Shown here: in pieces, positions 44,006 to 53,722 of the stretch | Position numbering within the stretch: position 1 is the stretch's first letter | Layout of the letters: every line of letters begins with the position of its first letter | Source: Streptococcus mitis | Lineage (GTDB): Bacteria > Bacillota > Bacilli > Lactobacillales > Streptococcaceae | Direction of reading: 5' to 3' | DNA: 64,000 nucleotides | Assembly (NCBI RefSeq): GCF_003943935.1 | Contig: NZ_RJOB01000001.1 | Coordinates: 174,395 to 238,394, forward strand | Program-made: the position numbers and the translations under genes | The notes under the pieces: generated by a model | What the model was told of the DNA's origin: nothing | Seen by the model: only the letters and a program-made list of their open reading frames with translations | Databases searched by the model: none

Positions 44006-44160
44006 CTCTACTCCTATTTAAGATACAAAGCCTGTAGGAACACAAAGTGAAAATAGGAGTTCTGATCAAGGAGCGTCTACTCCTTGGAAGAACTATCTTT
44101 TTCACACGGGGTTCCAGGCGTGTTCAACTGCTAACTTCTTAACTAGTCTAAAAGTGCCAA
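44006..44160 (-). promoter_or_regulatory. Structured dapB leader with SD-sequestering helix
   Basis: On the minus strand, ACTCCTATTT (44051-44060) pairs perfectly with AAATAGGAGT (44010-44019), which contains the dapB Shine-Dalgarno. Just upstream is a long hairpin (44059-44093: GTTCT, CAAGGAG / CTCCTTG, AGAAC) and a smaller one (44104-44123: ACACG / CGTGT in plus-strand reading). It does not look like a lysine riboswitch or T-box. No -35/-10 pair was assigned. Confidence 0.55.
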
Positions 44161-45009
44161 CTAAATCACTGGAATATAACCCAGAGCAATACTTCCTGCT
44201 CCTAGGTGAGTTCCAATGACACTACCAAATGTAGCTAGTGAAATATCCGTACCCACTCCAGATTCAAGCAAGTGTTGACGCAATTCTTCAGCCTTTTCAG
44301 GAGCATTTCCATGAATGACAATGACCCGATATTGGCCTGAAGCTGTTGTTTCCTTAATGATTTCAATTAAGCGCTTGGTTGCTTTCTTTTCAGTACGAAC
44401 TTTTTCGTAAACTTCAATCACACCTTGATCGTTAAAATAAAGGATTGGCTTAATGCTTAGCAGATTGCCCAAAATCGCAGCTCCATTTGAAAGGCGTCCA
44501 CCTTTAACCAAATGGTCCAAATCATCTACCATGATAAAGGCTGACGTACGGCTGATTTGAATAGCTAGCTTATCCTGAATGATGGCAAAATCATCGCCTT
44601 GGTCTTGCCAGCTAAAGACGCTTTCAACCATGATTCCCAGAGGAGCACTTGTAATCAAAGTGTCTGGAAAAGCAATGGTTAAGCCCTCATATTCATCTAT
44701 CATATACTGGATATTTTGGTAAAAACCTGAAATTCCAGAAGATAGGAAAAGCCCCAAGGCATGGGTATAGCCTTGTTCTTTGAGCGAAGTTAATATTTCA
44801 TCTAACTTAGCAATACTTGGTTGACTAGTCTTAGGCAATTCAGAAGCCTGAGCCATTTTTTGGTAAAATTCCTCAGCAGTCAGATTGATGCCTTCGACAT
44901 ACTCCTCACCATCAATATTGACAGGAATATCCAAGACAAATAAATCTTCTCTTTTCAAGGTCTCTGCACTGAGATAAGCAGAGGAATCTGTGATAACAGC
45001 TAGTTTCAT
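44161..45009 (-). CDS. degV: DegV family fatty acid-binding protein
   Basis: A 282-residue cytoplasmic protein beginning [13 protein letters not shown], with the family pattern [10 protein letters not shown] (about 60-70) and a C-terminal [11 protein letters not shown]. DegV proteins (FakB) bind a fatty acid and present it to the FakA kinase for phosphorylation, feeding phospholipid synthesis; which fatty acid is bound here is not predictable. The gene is 1 base from the DUF1149 gene upstream and 155 bases from dapB downstream. Confidence 0.92.
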   Translation of the reverse strand: MKLAVITDSSAYLSAETLKREDLFVLDIPVNIDGEEYVEGINLTAEEFYQKMAQASELPKTSQPSIAKLDEILTSLKEQGYTHALGLFLSSGISGFYQNIQYMIDEYEGLTIAFPDTLITSAPLGIMVESVFSWQDQGDDFAIIQDKLAIQISRTSAFIMVDDLDHLVKGGRLSNGAAILGNLLSIKPILYFNDQGVIEVYEKVRTEKKATKRLIEIIKETTASGQYRVIVIHGNAPEKAEELRQHLLESGVGTDISLATFGSVIGTHLGAGSIALGYIPVI

Positions 45010-45010
45010 A

Positions 45011-45385
45011 TTAGAACTCCAAATTGATTCCTGGTAAGTCTAATGCAATTTCAGTTACTTCGTAAGTCAAACGGTTGAGCATGTTCAAACATGGACGAGC
45101 CAAAGTTTCCACCTCTTCTTGGTTCAATTCACTTGGCTCGTTAACAATACGACCATCGATATGGTTCACTTGTGAAATGGTTCCACTGATGACAAACTTA
45201 TCAAATACAATCATAAAGCTCAAGATGACAATCAAGGAAGTCACTTGATTTTCTTGGTCATGTTGAATCAATTGGAAGTTCACATCCACCTTAGTTTCAG
45301 GAGCTCCATTTTCATTTTCCCATTCAAAATTACGCGCATCAAAATGATACTGACTAACAAATTCTTGTTCACGTTTAAGATTCAT
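45011..45385 (-). CDS. DUF1149 family protein (SecB-like fold)
   Basis: A 124-residue acidic cytoplasmic protein, [20 protein letters not shown] at the start, with several beta strands ([31 protein letters not shown]). It matches the DUF1149 family found across streptococci and lactobacilli, which has been likened to SecB-type chaperones; the function is not established. GGGAGAAAGAC precedes the ATG. It is almost contiguous with degV and lies 73 bases downstream of glmM. Confidence 0.82.
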   Translation of the reverse strand: MNLKREQEFVSQYHFDARNFEWENENGAPETKVDVNFQLIQHDQENQVTSLIVILSFMIVFDKFVISGTISQVNHIDGRIVNEPSELNQEEVETLARPCLNMLNRLTYEVTEIALDLPGINLEF

Positions 45386-45458
45386 GTCTTTCTCCCTCGG
45401 CTACAATATTATAAGCTATTGTACCATAATTTTTTATTTTCATCTAGTTTTCTCGGAT

Positions 45459-46811
45459 TTAGTCAATCCCGATTTCAGCTCGCACTACGTCAGCGATGGT
45501 ATCAACATAATAGTCCACTTCTTCTGTTGTAGGCGCTTCTGCCATAACACGTAAGAGGGGCTCTGTTCCACTTGGACGAACAAGGATACGGCCATTCCCT
45601 GCCATTTCAGCTTCCATCTGCTCGATAATAGCTTTGATAGCTTGCACTTCCATAGCCTTTTCCTTCATGGCATTTTCCACTCGGATATTGACTAATTTTT
45701 GTGGATAGATGGTTACTTCTGCTGCCAACTCTGACAAACTCTTTCCAGTTTCCTTCATGATTTTTGTTAATTGGACAGCAGATAATTGACCATCACCTGT
45801 TGTATTATAATCCATCAAGATGACGTGACCAGACTGTTCACCACCAAGATTGTAGCCTGATTTTCTCATTTCTTCAACAACGTAGCGGTCACCAACTGCA
45901 GTGACTGCCTTGTTGATGCCTTCGCGGTCTAAGGCCTTGTGGAAACCAAGGTTAGACATCACAGTTGTCACAATTGTATTTTGAGCCAATTGTCCTTTTT
46001 CAGAAAGGTACTTCCCGATAATGTACATGATTTTGTCACCATCAACGATGTCTCCATTCTCATCAACAGCAATCAAGCGGTCACTGTCTCCATCAAAGGC
46101 CAGACCGATAGCTGACCCGCTTTCTTTAACCACTTCTTGAAGGGCTTCTGGGTGGGTTGAACCAACATTAAGGTTGATGTTAAGACCGTCTGGCGTTTCC
46201 CCTATAATAGTCAATTGAGCTCCAAGGTCTGCAAAGATTTGACGGGCACTTGTAGATGCTGCACCATTGGCTGTGTCCAAGGCAACCTTCATTCCTTCAA
46301 GGGGAGTTCCAGTTGAAACCAGATAGCTTTCATACTTACGCAAGCCTTCTGGATAATCTACCAAGGTTCCTAAGCCTTCTGCACTTGGACGAGGAAGAGT
46401 GTCTTCCTCAGCATCTAGCAAGGCTTCAATTTCTGCTTCTTTTTCGTCATCTAGTTTGAAGCCATCCCCACCAAAGAACTTTATTCCATTATCAAGGGCT
46501 GGATTATGACTAGCAGAAATCATGACACCTGCACTTGCTCCCTCTGTTTTGACCAAGTAAGCTACTGCTGGCGTCGCAAGAACACCGAGTTTATAAACGT
46601 GAATTCCTACTGAAAGGAGACCTGCCACCAAGGCTGATTCTAGCATTTCCCCTGAAATACGTGTGTCACGTCCTACAAAGACTTTCGGTGCTTCCGTTTT
46701 ATGTTGGCTAAGGACATAGCCTCCAAAACGTCCTAACTTAAAGGCCAATTCTGGTGTTAGTTCTACATTAGCTTCTCCACGGACTCCATCAGTCCCAAAA
46801 TATTTACCCAT
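45459..46811 (-). CDS. glmM: Phosphoglucosamine mutase
   Basis: A 450-residue enzyme that converts glucosamine-6-phosphate to glucosamine-1-phosphate for UDP-GlcNAc and peptidoglycan synthesis. The catalytic phosphoserine is S101 in [12 protein letters not shown]. The metal loop is [10 protein letters not shown], the sugar loop GGEQSGHV, and the phosphate-binding loop [12 protein letters not shown] near the C terminus. It is the third gene of the conserved cdaA-cdaR-glmM operon, where GlmM can inhibit the c-di-AMP synthase CdaA, linking wall precursor supply to second-messenger level. Confidence 0.96.
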   Translation of the reverse strand: MGKYFGTDGVRGEANVELTPELAFKLGRFGGYVLSQHKTEAPKVFVGRDTRISGEMLESALVAGLLSVGIHVYKLGVLATPAVAYLVKTEGASAGVMISASHNPALDNGIKFFGGDGFKLDDEKEAEIEALLDAEEDTLPRPSAEGLGTLVDYPEGLRKYESYLVSTGTPLEGMKVALDTANGAASTSARQIFADLGAQLTIIGETPDGLNINLNVGSTHPEALQEVVKESGSAIGLAFDGDSDRLIAVDENGDIVDGDKIMYIIGKYLSEKGQLAQNTIVTTVMSNLGFHKALDREGINKAVTAVGDRYVVEEMRKSGYNLGGEQSGHVILMDYNTTGDGQLSAVQLTKIMKETGKSLSELAAEVTIYPQKLVNIRVENAMKEKAMEVQAIKAIIEQMEAEMAGNGRILVRPSGTEPLLRVMAEAPTTEEVDYYVDTIADVVRAEIGID

Positions 46812-46835
46812 TTTTATAAAATCCTTTTCCTATTT

Positions 46836-47615
46836 TTAATTAGTTTTTGAACTAGTTGTTTTCGTTGACGAAGATGTCTCCGATGAACTACTTGTACTTG
46901 AATTTGATGTGCTTGAACTTGGTGCCACAGGCTTTGTAGTGACCTTCATGGTTGTGTCAAACGGAGTGATAACTACTGGTAAAACAACCCCATTGCGGTC
47001 GATTGCCTGCAAAGGTACCGAACCACTGTAATTACCTGTAATCCGTTCGCTGGTTGGTAAAAGCGCAATAACTTTGTCAATCTTAGCTAATGTTTCCTGG
47101 TCAGTTGTGACCGAAACTCGTTCATTTGATACAGTTACACTATCAAGTTGTAGCTTGGGATCAATCTGGCTTTGGTCAACTTGTGGCACAACAATCATCC
47201 CATCTCGCTTAACCTTCTTCCCAACTTTCACTGTAATCTTTTGAGGCGTTGCCACAGCGGTCAATCCACTAGGAAGATTTTCAATGTTCAAAGGAACTTC
47301 AATCGTTCCAATACTAGCATCTGTCAAATCCGCTGTCACCTTAAACTTACGAGTACTTTCCTGCATTTCACTGGCCAAGGTCACACGATTGGCACCTGTC
47401 AACACAACTGAAACTTCTGATGCAAATCCGCTAATGAAATACTGGTCATTATCATAGTGAATATCGATGGGAACATTTGCTATCGTATTGGTGTAGGTCT
47501 CCGATTTGACCTGCCTTGTGGTATTACTATTTTGAAAGTTGGTCGACGTTGCATAAATGAATAAGACACAAGCAAAAAAGAGAGATGAAATGATATATAG
47601 ACTATTTTTTCTCAT
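46836..47615 (-). CDS. cdaR: CdaR, YbbR-domain regulator of CdaA
   Basis: A 259-residue protein with an N-terminal membrane anchor (LYIISSLFFACVLFIYAT), tandem YbbR domains facing outward (repeats such as IDIHYDNDQYFISGF and LTAVATPQKITVKVG) and a Ser/Thr-rich tail ending in SSKTN. YbbR/CdaR proteins bind the c-di-AMP synthase CdaA and modulate it. It overlaps cdaA by 14 bases and lies 24 bases before glmM. The low-complexity tail (SSSTSNSSTSSSSETSSS) is probably a wall-spanning stretch. Confidence 0.92.
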   Translation of the reverse strand: MRKNSLYIISSLFFACVLFIYATSTNFQNSNTTRQVKSETYTNTIANVPIDIHYDNDQYFISGFASEVSVVLTGANRVTLASEMQESTRKFKVTADLTDASIGTIEVPLNIENLPSGLTAVATPQKITVKVGKKVKRDGMIVVPQVDQSQIDPKLQLDSVTVSNERVSVTTDQETLAKIDKVIALLPTSERITGNYSGSVPLQAIDRNGVVLPVVITPFDTTMKVTTKPVAPSSSTSNSSTSSSSETSSSTKTTSSKTN

Positions 47616-48459
47616 ATTTCCAACCTCCTAGCAAACGGTCCTTGAAACTGACTTTTTCCTCAACTGCTGGCAAAAGAAGGGTTCGTAGCTCTGCTTCAAA
47701 TTCTTCAAGAGTCAAATCATGCTTGAAGACACCATTGTAGGTAATAGAGATACCACCTGTTTCCTCTGAGACGATGAAAGTCAAGGCATCGGATACTTCT
47801 GATAAACCGATAGCCGCCCGGTGTCTGGTTCCAAATTCCTTGGAAATCCCTGTACTTTCTGTCAAGGGCAAATAGGCAGAAGTCACCGCAATCCGATTTT
47901 CTCTGATAATCACAGCTCCATCATGTAGGGGGGTGTTGGGAATAAAAATATTGATGAGGAGTTCTGCCGAAATTTTGGCATCCAAAGGAATTCCTGTCGC
48001 AATATATTCTTGCAAGGTCCGAACTCGTTGAATGGCAACCAGAGCACCAATCTTACGAGGACTCATATATTCAACTGACTTAACAAAAGCACGAATCATT
48101 TTCTCTTCCGCACTAATTTGACTAGTAGAAAAGAAATCTGTCGCCCTTCCCAAGCGTTCCAAACCAGTCCGAATCTCTGGAGAGAAGATAACAACCGCAG
48201 CAATAACTCCATAGGTGATAATCTGATTAATCAACCAAGAAATCGTTGTTAAACCAAGAATATTGGCCACAACCTGGGCTAATACAAAGATCAGGACCCC
48301 ACGCACCAAAATCATAATCTTGGTACCAGCTATCGCTTTTGTAAAACGATACAAAACATAGGTCACAATCAAAATATCAAACAGATTGACGGCAATACTC
48401 CAAGGACTAGAAAACAAGCTAGTCCAATATTGCAGGTTGGATAATTGTTGAAAGTTCAT
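47602..48459 (-). CDS. cdaA: Diadenylate cyclase CdaA (c-di-AMP synthase)
   Basis: A 285-residue enzyme making c-di-AMP from two ATP. Three N-terminal membrane helices (about 15-90) precede the DAC domain with its signature DGAVIIRENRI and the phosphate motif GTRHRAAIGLSE. The open frame extends to 48516, but GAGGAGACAGCAG lies before the ATG at 48459 (MNFQQLSNLQYW), the family start. It is first in cdaA-cdaR-glmM. c-di-AMP controls potassium and osmolyte uptake and wall homeostasis in this group. Confidence 0.95.
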   Translation of the reverse strand: MNFQQLSNLQYWTSLFSSPWSIAVNLFDILIVTYVLYRFTKAIAGTKIMILVRGVLIFVLAQVVANILGLTTISWLINQIITYGVIAAVVIFSPEIRTGLERLGRATDFFSTSQISAEEKMIRAFVKSVEYMSPRKIGALVAIQRVRTLQEYIATGIPLDAKISAELLINIFIPNTPLHDGAVIIRENRIAVTSAYLPLTESTGISKEFGTRHRAAIGLSEVSDALTFIVSEETGGISITYNGVFKHDLTLEEFEAELRTLLLPAVEEKVSFKDRLLGGWKYEKK

Positions 48460-48597
48460 CTGCTGTCTCCTCTCTGTCCAAACACGTTCCTTTCTATTAT
48501 ACCATTTTTCTAGCATTTTTTTCCCTATCCTACTTCATTTTAAATTAAAGAAAAAATATGATAAAATAAACTGACTAGAAAAAACAAAGGAGAAACC

Positions 48598-49566
48598 ATG
48601 TCTCAACTCTATGATATTACCATTGTAGGTGGTGGTCCCGTCGGGCTTTTTGCAGCCTTCTATGCCCACCTACGCCAAGCTAAGGTCCAAATCATCGACT
48701 CTCTTCCACAACTAGGTGGACAACCTGCTATTCTCTACCCTGAAAAGGAAATCCTAGACGTACCAGGTTTCCCAAATTTGACTGGCGAAGAGTTGACCAA
48801 CCGCTTGATTGAACAACTAAACGGCTTTGATACCCCTATTCATCTCAATGAAACGGTTCTTGAGATTGAAAAACAAGAAGAAGGATTTGCCATTACAACT
48901 TCTAAAGGTAGTCACCTGACTAAAACAGTTATCATCGCTATGGGTGGCGGTGCCTTTAAACCACGTCCGTTGGAACTAGAAGGCGTTGAGGGCTATGAAA
49001 ATATCCACTACCACGTTTCCAACATTCAGCAATATGCTGGTAAGAAAGTGACGATTCTTGGTGGGGGAGACTCAGCTGTGGATTGGGCTCTGGCTTTTGA
49101 GAAAATTGCACCAACTACCCTTGTCCACCGCAGAGATAATTTTCGTGCCTTGGAACATAGTGTCCAAGCCTTGCAAGAATCATCTGTAACCATCAAGACA
49201 CCATTCGTCCCTAGCCAACTACTTGGAGATGGAAAAACACTTGACAAGTTAGAAATAACAAAAGTAAAATCTGATGAAGCAGAAACGATTGACTTAGACC
49301 ACCTCTTTGTCAACTATGGTTTCAAATCTTCTGTTGGTAACCTTAAAAACTGGGGTCTGAACCTCAACCGTCACAAGATTATTGTCAACAGCAAACAGGA
49401 ATCTAGCCAAGCAGGTATCTATGCTATCGGTGACTGTTGCTACTATGACGGAAAAATTGACTTGATTGCGACAGGCCTCGGAGAAGCTCCAACTGCTGTC
49501 AATAATGCTATCAACTACATCGACCCTGAGCAAAAAGTACAACCAAAACACTCTACTAGTTTATAA
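48598..49566 (+). CDS. Ferredoxin/flavodoxin-NADP+ reductase, thioredoxin reductase-like
   Basis: A 322-residue flavoprotein with an FAD-binding GGGPVGLFAAFYA loop at the N terminus, an NADPH motif ILGGGDSAVDWALA, and the C-terminal FAD segment YAIGDCCYYDGKIDLIATGLGEA. The redox CxxC of true thioredoxin reductases is missing, which places it in the type 2 ferredoxin-NADP+ reductase group (YumC-like). AAAGGAGAAACC precedes the ATG. It is transcribed away from cdaA and ends at a clear terminator. Confidence 0.92.
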   Translation: MSQLYDITIVGGGPVGLFAAFYAHLRQAKVQIIDSLPQLGGQPAILYPEKEILDVPGFPNLTGEELTNRLIEQLNGFDTPIHLNETVLEIEKQEEGFAITTSKGSHLTKTVIIAMGGGAFKPRPLELEGVEGYENIHYHVSNIQQYAGKKVTILGGGDSAVDWALAFEKIAPTTLVHRRDNFRALEHSVQALQESSVTIKTPFVPSQLLGDGKTLDKLEITKVKSDEAETIDLDHLFVNYGFKSSVGNLKNWGLNLNRHKIIVNSKQESSQAGIYAIGDCCYYDGKIDLIATGLGEAPTAVNNAINYIDPEQKVQPKHSTSL

Positions 49567-49571
49567 AAAAG

Positions 49572-49601
49572 AACCACGAGTCACATAGGATTCGTGGTTT
49601 T
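49572..49601 (+). terminator. Intrinsic terminator after ferredoxin reductase gene
   Basis: Stem AACCACGA / TCGTGGTT followed by TTAAAA; a few bases past the stop. Confidence 0.75.
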
Positions 49602-49606
49602 AAAAT

Positions 49607-49650
49607 GAACTACACCTCAAAAGTTAGACAGAAATACATCTAACTTCTGA
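49607..49650 (+). mobile_element. IS3-family end remnant
   Basis: GAACTACACCTCAAAAGTTA then GACAGAAATACATCTAACTT resembles the IS end at 5890-5935. No transposase is left. The rest of the gap to 49869 is AT-rich and holds only the promoter/cre region of the next gene. Confidence 0.55.
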
Positions 49651-49834
49651 TATGCAGCCCACCTTCTCTTTGCTCTTGTTTGAATAAGAAATTTTTTGAA
49701 GAATCATTAGATTATACAAAGTATTCATATCAGCCTTTTAAAGCTATATAAAAACTCTCCAACTATTCTATTATACCATATAAAAAAATAAATAAATAGA
49801 CTTGTTTTTTTCTTTTTTTGACGTATACTAATAA

Positions 49835-49850
49835 TAGAAAGCGCTTTAAA
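49835..49850 (+). promoter_or_regulatory. Candidate cre site before the small accessory pair
   Basis: TAGAAAGCGCTTTAAA is close to the cre consensus WTGAAARCGYTTTCW. A possible -10, TATACT, lies just upstream at 49824-49829, so the site would sit at the transcription start. Confidence 0.5.
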
Positions 49851-49869
49851 TAAAATAAAAGGAGGTTTT

Positions 49870-50085
49870 ATGAGGAAAGTAAATAAGGACATTTTATTCT
49901 TAACTGGAATCATAGTTTTATGTTTTGGTTTTTTATTATTTCACATCAACCCCTATTATGCCGAACCCTATGCGACACTGAAAGAAAGAATAAATTTATT
50001 CTTTTGGCAACTATATTGGAGACCTGTAGGAACTCTCAGTATTATTTCGGGTTGCATTATAACTTTCAAAGGATTGAAAAAATAA
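49870..50085 (+). CDS. Small membrane protein, 71 aa
   Basis: A 71-residue protein with two predicted membrane helices (about residues 9-27, LFLTGIIVLCFGFLLFHI, and 49-66, RPVGTLSIISGCIITF) joined by a polar outer loop (NPYYAEPYATLKERINLFF). A strong ribosome binding site, AAAGGAGGTTTT, precedes the ATG. No family was recognised. It is 33 bases upstream of the secreted-protein frame and probably forms a pair with it; an immunity or export-helper role is possible but unsupported. The AT-rich setting beside an IS remnant suggests acquisition. Confidence 0.65.
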   Translation: MRKVNKDILFLTGIIVLCFGFLLFHINPYYAEPYATLKERINLFFWQLYWRPVGTLSIISGCIITFKGLKK

Positions 50086-50118
50086 TCTTTTACTCATGAA
50101 GAAAGGAAATTTGTTATT

Positions 50119-50691
50119 ATTAAACTGAAACTATTGTTTTTCTCTCTACTATCAAGTCTATTATTCTTAGTCACAACATCTACGGTTTTTGCTGATGTCT
50201 ATCCTGGTACAAATTATGAAATTGTATCTAATCGTATTGTAAAAGATATCAACACAGGAGAGTTATTGTCATTTTATACGACTGAACTTAGAGACGCCTA
50301 TTTAGAGTCTAAATCTACGTATCAGACTCGTTCTAATGCAACTGGTGTTGCAGACTATAGAACTAAATACTCTCACTCTTACAAGAAAAGCACCACATCA
50401 GGTCCTGTAAGTTCAACTGCCTATGGTGGAAAAGCTGGAGCTACTCTGACTGTAGGTGCAGGTGTTAGCTTTTCTGCTCCGGAGTCTGGAGCTGGACTTA
50501 GTTTAAATCACTCAGTCTCCCATAACGTACCACCCTACACTTATGGTTATATTAGACTAAAAGCATCTTACACAGTAAACGTTCGTAAACTAGAAGTTAG
50601 ATACTTAGGCACCAACAAATGGGTTCCAGCTGGTGAAACCTCTACTATATCGAATGTTAGCGTTTGGAGCGAACTGATCACTTGGAAATAA
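50119..50691 (+). CDS. Secreted protein of unknown function, unusual start
   Basis: Frame for a protein with a signal peptide (KLKLLFFSLLSSLLFLVT...VFA, probable cleavage before DVYPGTNYE) and a mature part of about 165 residues rich in Ser, Thr, Gly and Tyr (KKSTTSGPVSSTAYGGKAG; VGAGVSFSAPESGAGLSL), probably all beta. No ATG is in frame at the expected place: the codon where one would be expected is ATT at 50119, after AAAGGAAA; the only standard alternative is TTG at 50134, which would remove the basic n-region. The ATG at 50096 is in another frame and soon stops. The gene may have lost its start or use AUU. I did not recognise the family. A hairpin-bearing repeat follows. Confidence 0.6.
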   Translation: MKLKLLFFSLLSSLLFLVTTSTVFADVYPGTNYEIVSNRIVKDINTGELLSFYTTELRDAYLESKSTYQTRSNATGVADYRTKYSHSYKKSTTSGPVSSTAYGGKAGATLTVGAGVSFSAPESGAGLSLNHSVSHNVPPYTYGYIRLKASYTVNVRKLEVRYLGTNKWVPAGETSTISNVSVWSELITWK

Positions 50692-50698
50692 CTCATTA

Positions 50699-50856
50699 GA
50701 GACTGGGTAAAAACTCAATTTCAGGAGAAAATGAAATAAATTTTCTCACAATAAAACGCATAGTATTACGGTTCAAGTCAACACCGGATATTATGCGTTT
50801 TTGATTTTAAAGAGCCAAATTTCTTAACTTAATGACATTGCTTTTTGCCCAACCTC
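50699..50856 (+). repeat. MITE-like element with terminator hairpin (SPRITE-like)
   Basis: A 158-base stretch with imperfect inverted ends GAGACTGGGTAAAAAC and the reverse complement of GAGGTTGGGCAAAAAG (12 of 16 matching). Inside is a hairpin AAAACGCATA / TATGCGTTTT (50755-50802). A diverged second copy of its right half is at 29333-29409. It resembles the terminator-like pneumococcal SPRITE repeats; the name is tentative. Confidence 0.5.
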
Positions 50857-50898
50857 TTTTTATTTCAAAAAAGAACCTCGCAAAACAAGAGCCTGGTT

Positions 50899-51810
50899 TT
50901 ATAGTTCATCGGCTAATTTATTTATCTTTCTGAGTCTATGATTGACACCACTTTTGGTCAGAGGGGTGCTGAGGCTATCTGCCAACTGCTGGATAGAGTA
51001 GTCTGGGTGCTGAATCCGCAACTGCGCTACTTCCTGCAAATCCACTGGCAGATTTTCTAAGCCTATAATATCTTTGATTTTGCTGATATTGTTGATAGTC
51101 TTCATGCTGGCAGAAACTGTCCGAGCGATATTAGCTGTCTCGGCATTATTGGCTCTATTGAGGTCGTTACGGGTTTCTCGCAAAATCTTAACTCGCTCAA
51201 AATCATCACGCGCCTGCATAGCTCCGATCACTATAAGAAAGTCCATAATGTCTTCGGCACGCTGGAGATAGGTCACAGCCCCCTTCTTGCGCTCAAGCAC
51301 CTTGGCATCCAGTAAAAATTGCTGGAGAAGGGAGGCAAGCCCTTGCGCGTGGTCTAGATAAACAGAACTGATTTCCAACTGGTACTTGCCTGACTCAGGG
51401 TCACGAATGCTTCCATTTGCCAAGAAAGCACCACATAGATAGGCACGCCCTGCTTCCTCGTCCGATAAAATCTCCTCATCAATACCTGTTTCCAGGCCAA
51501 AGAAAGAGTTTGCCAAGTGCAAATCACTTAACAAGTCCTGCACCTTTTCATCTGTAAAAACGGTATAGACCCGATTCTTGCGGAGATTGCTCCTCTGATG
51601 GTGTCGGATTTCCGATTTGATTTCATAGAAATGGAGAAAGGACTCATAGAGGTGACGAGCCAGCTTGGCATTTTCTGTCACGACGGACAAGGTCAAGCCC
51701 GAGGTCGAGAGACCGATGCTACCAGACATCTTGATAATGGCTGATAATTCATGCCGGCTCAGATGGTGCTGACCTAGAATTTCTTCTTTTACTGCTACTG
51801 TGAAACTCAT
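50899..51810 (-). CDS. whiA: WhiA family DNA-binding protein
   Basis: A 303-residue protein with an N-terminal LAGLIDADG-like domain ([13 protein letters not shown]) and a C-terminal helix-turn-helix ([20 protein letters not shown]). In Gram-positive bacteria WhiA affects cell division and chromosome segregation; in streptomycetes it is a sporulation regulator. It overlaps yvcK by 4 bases and is last in the conserved rapZ-yvcK-whiA cluster. Confidence 0.94.
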   Translation of the reverse strand: MSFTVAVKEEILGQHHLSRHELSAIIKMSGSIGLSTSGLTLSVVTENAKLARHLYESFLHFYEIKSEIRHHQRSNLRKNRVYTVFTDEKVQDLLSDLHLANSFFGLETGIDEEILSDEEAGRAYLCGAFLANGSIRDPESGKYQLEISSVYLDHAQGLASLLQQFLLDAKVLERKKGAVTYLQRAEDIMDFLIVIGAMQARDDFERVKILRETRNDLNRANNAETANIARTVSASMKTINNISKIKDIIGLENLPVDLQEVAQLRIQHPDYSIQQLADSLSTPLTKSGVNHRLRKINKLADEL

Positions 51811-52784
51811 TTTCTCACCTGTATAATCCGCATCAACTCATCCACGAGCAAATCCCCATCGTGGAAGGCACCTCCATTTTCCAGACGAAGGAAGTTAGAT
51901 GAAATCACGCGCGGAACTTTCTTACTAAGACCAGAAAAATCGTGTTCCACCTGCACCAAGTATTCATCAAATCGATTGGAATTCATGTATTCCTGAGGCA
52001 CTTTTTCGATATTCACTAAAACAGTATCGATAAAAGGGCGACCAAGGTGACGATGCAAGACTTCCACGTGGTCACTATCTGTAAAGTGTTCCGTCTCCCC
52101 ACGTTGGGTCATGATATTGCAGACATAGGCGATTTCTGCCTTGGTTTCCAAAAGCGCCTGCCCGATTTCCTTAATCACAATATTGGGCAAAATAGAGGTA
52201 AAGAGGGAACCGGGTCCAAGGACAATCATATCACTTTCAAGAATGGTCTGCACTACTCGACGGCTAGCCAGAGGCGTATCATCGTTGAGGGTATTGGTCA
52301 CATAAACGTGGTCAATCATACCTGGATGGTGTGCAATATGGCTCTCTCCAGCTACCTCTGTCCCATCCTGAAAAACTGCGTGCAGGGTTAAAGGATGGTC
52401 ACTGGAAGGATAAATCTTCCCAGTTGTATGGAAAAATTTGCTCAATAACTGCATGGCATTATAGGTTGAACCCTGCATTTCTGACAGGCCAGCTATAATG
52501 AGATTACCCAATGGATGACCAGCAAAAGCTCCTGCATCCTCAGAAAAGCGGTACTGAAAGACTTTCTCATAAAACTTAGGCATATCTGACATAGCTACCA
52601 GGACATTACGAAGATCACCTGGCGGTGTCAATTGTTGCATATTTTTTCGGAGTTCACCTGATGAACCACCGTCATCTGCCACCGTTACGATAGCAGCGAT
52701 TTCCACATCTTTTTCACGCAAACTTTTAAGAATGACAGGAATCCCAGTCCCTCCACCAATCACCGTTATCTTTGGTTTTCTCAT
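51807..52784 (-). CDS. yvcK: YvcK/GlmR-type gluconeogenesis and wall-precursor factor
   Basis: A 325-residue Rossmann-like protein of the CofD/YvcK family, starting [18 protein letters not shown] and with [14 protein letters not shown] and [14 protein letters not shown]. In Bacillus YvcK (GlmR) binds UDP-GlcNAc and steers carbon toward peptidoglycan precursors via GlmS. It overlaps rapZ and whiA by 4 bases on each side, so the three are co-translated. Confidence 0.94.
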   Translation of the reverse strand: MRKPKITVIGGGTGIPVILKSLREKDVEIAAIVTVADDGGSSGELRKNMQQLTPPGDLRNVLVAMSDMPKFYEKVFQYRFSEDAGAFAGHPLGNLIIAGLSEMQGSTYNAMQLLSKFFHTTGKIYPSSDHPLTLHAVFQDGTEVAGESHIAHHPGMIDHVYVTNTLNDDTPLASRRVVQTILESDMIVLGPGSLFTSILPNIVIKEIGQALLETKAEIAYVCNIMTQRGETEHFTDSDHVEVLHRHLGRPFIDTVLVNIEKVPQEYMNSNRFDEYLVQVEHDFSGLSKKVPRVISSNFLRLENGGAFHDGDLLVDELMRIIQVRK

Positions 52785-53671
52785 GAACGGTTTACCGTCT
52801 CCTTTCTTCGGTCTTTGTCGCGATGCCCTTCATTAACAGGCCAAGTATTGGATAAGTCCTGCGCCAAGCGTTTAGTAAAGGCCACACTACGGTGTTGACC
52901 ACCCGTACAACCCATGGCGATGGTCAAAACGGACTTACCTTCCTTTTGGTAACTTGGCAAAATTGGCTCAATTAAGGCCAACAAATGTTGATAAAAATCT
53001 TCTGACTCAGGATGGTTCATGACATAGTCATAAACTGGTTTATCCACACCCGTTTGGTTACGCAATTCTGGTAGATAATAGGGATTTGGCAAGAATCGGA
53101 CATCAAATACCAAGTCCGCATCAATCGGGATACCATACTTAAAGCCAAAAGACATGACTTCGATACGGAAAGACTGGGCTTGTTCTTGATCCGAAAACTG
53201 CTCTGCAAGGGTTTTACGCAGCTCACGTGGAGTGAGTTCAGTCGTATCCACCACATTTTGACTCATATTTTTCAAAGGTGCCAAGAGCTCACGTTCCAGC
53301 TTGATTCCATCCAAAATCCGTCCATCTGCAGCTAGTGGGTGACTCCGTCTAGTTTCCTTGTAACGCGCGACCAATTCCTTATCTGCTGCGTCCAAAAAGA
53401 GAATTTTAAAGTCCAGTTCTTCCTTGTTTTCCAGCTCATCCAAAACAGCTTGAATCTCTGAGAAGAAAGAACGGCTACGCATATCTACTACCAAGGCCAA
53501 CTTATGGTCGTCTTCCTTTGTTTCCACCAACTGCAAAAACTTAGGCAAGAGAGCTGGTGGCATATTATCAATAGTGAAATATCCCAGGTCCTCAAAAGAC
53601 TGAATGGCAACAGTTTTGCCTGCCCCACTCATTCCTGTCACAATCACCAAGTGAAGTTGTTTCTTTGTCAT
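52781..53671 (-). CDS. rapZ: RapZ/YvcJ nucleotide-binding protein
   Basis: A 296-residue P-loop NTPase. Walker A is [20 protein letters not shown] and the C-terminal domain carries [19 protein letters not shown] and the signature [14 protein letters not shown]. In E. coli RapZ controls GlmS through small RNAs; in Firmicutes YvcJ's role is less clear. The open frame goes to 53710, but AAGGAGAAAAAG before the ATG at 53671 ([11 protein letters not shown]) marks the start. Confidence 0.94.
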   Translation of the reverse strand: MTKKQLHLVIVTGMSGAGKTVAIQSFEDLGYFTIDNMPPALLPKFLQLVETKEDDHKLALVVDMRSRSFFSEIQAVLDELENKEELDFKILFLDAADKELVARYKETRRSHPLAADGRILDGIKLERELLAPLKNMSQNVVDTTELTPRELRKTLAEQFSDQEQAQSFRIEVMSFGFKYGIPIDADLVFDVRFLPNPYYLPELRNQTGVDKPVYDYVMNHPESEDFYQHLLALIEPILPSYQKEGKSVLTIAMGCTGGQHRSVAFTKRLAQDLSNTWPVNEGHRDKDRRKETVNRS

Positions 53672-53722
53672 CTTTTTCTCCTTATATAAAAAGAAGTTTG
53701 GCAACACCAAACTTCAACTAGC

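Noticed and set aside
44006..44160. Lysine riboswitch or T-box before dapB
   Set aside because: Too short, and the conserved L-box core and T-box sequence are absent; only the SD-pairing helix is supported.
50096..50130. Programmed -1 frameshift (ATTAAAC) starting at the ATG at 50096
   Set aside because: The heptamer is not a good slippery site and the ATG has no Shine-Dalgarno; a start-codon change explains the data more simply.
49870..50691. Lactococcin 972-type bacteriocin operon
   Set aside because: The secreted protein lacks recognisable similarity to lactococcin 972 and no immunity/ABC transporter genes follow.
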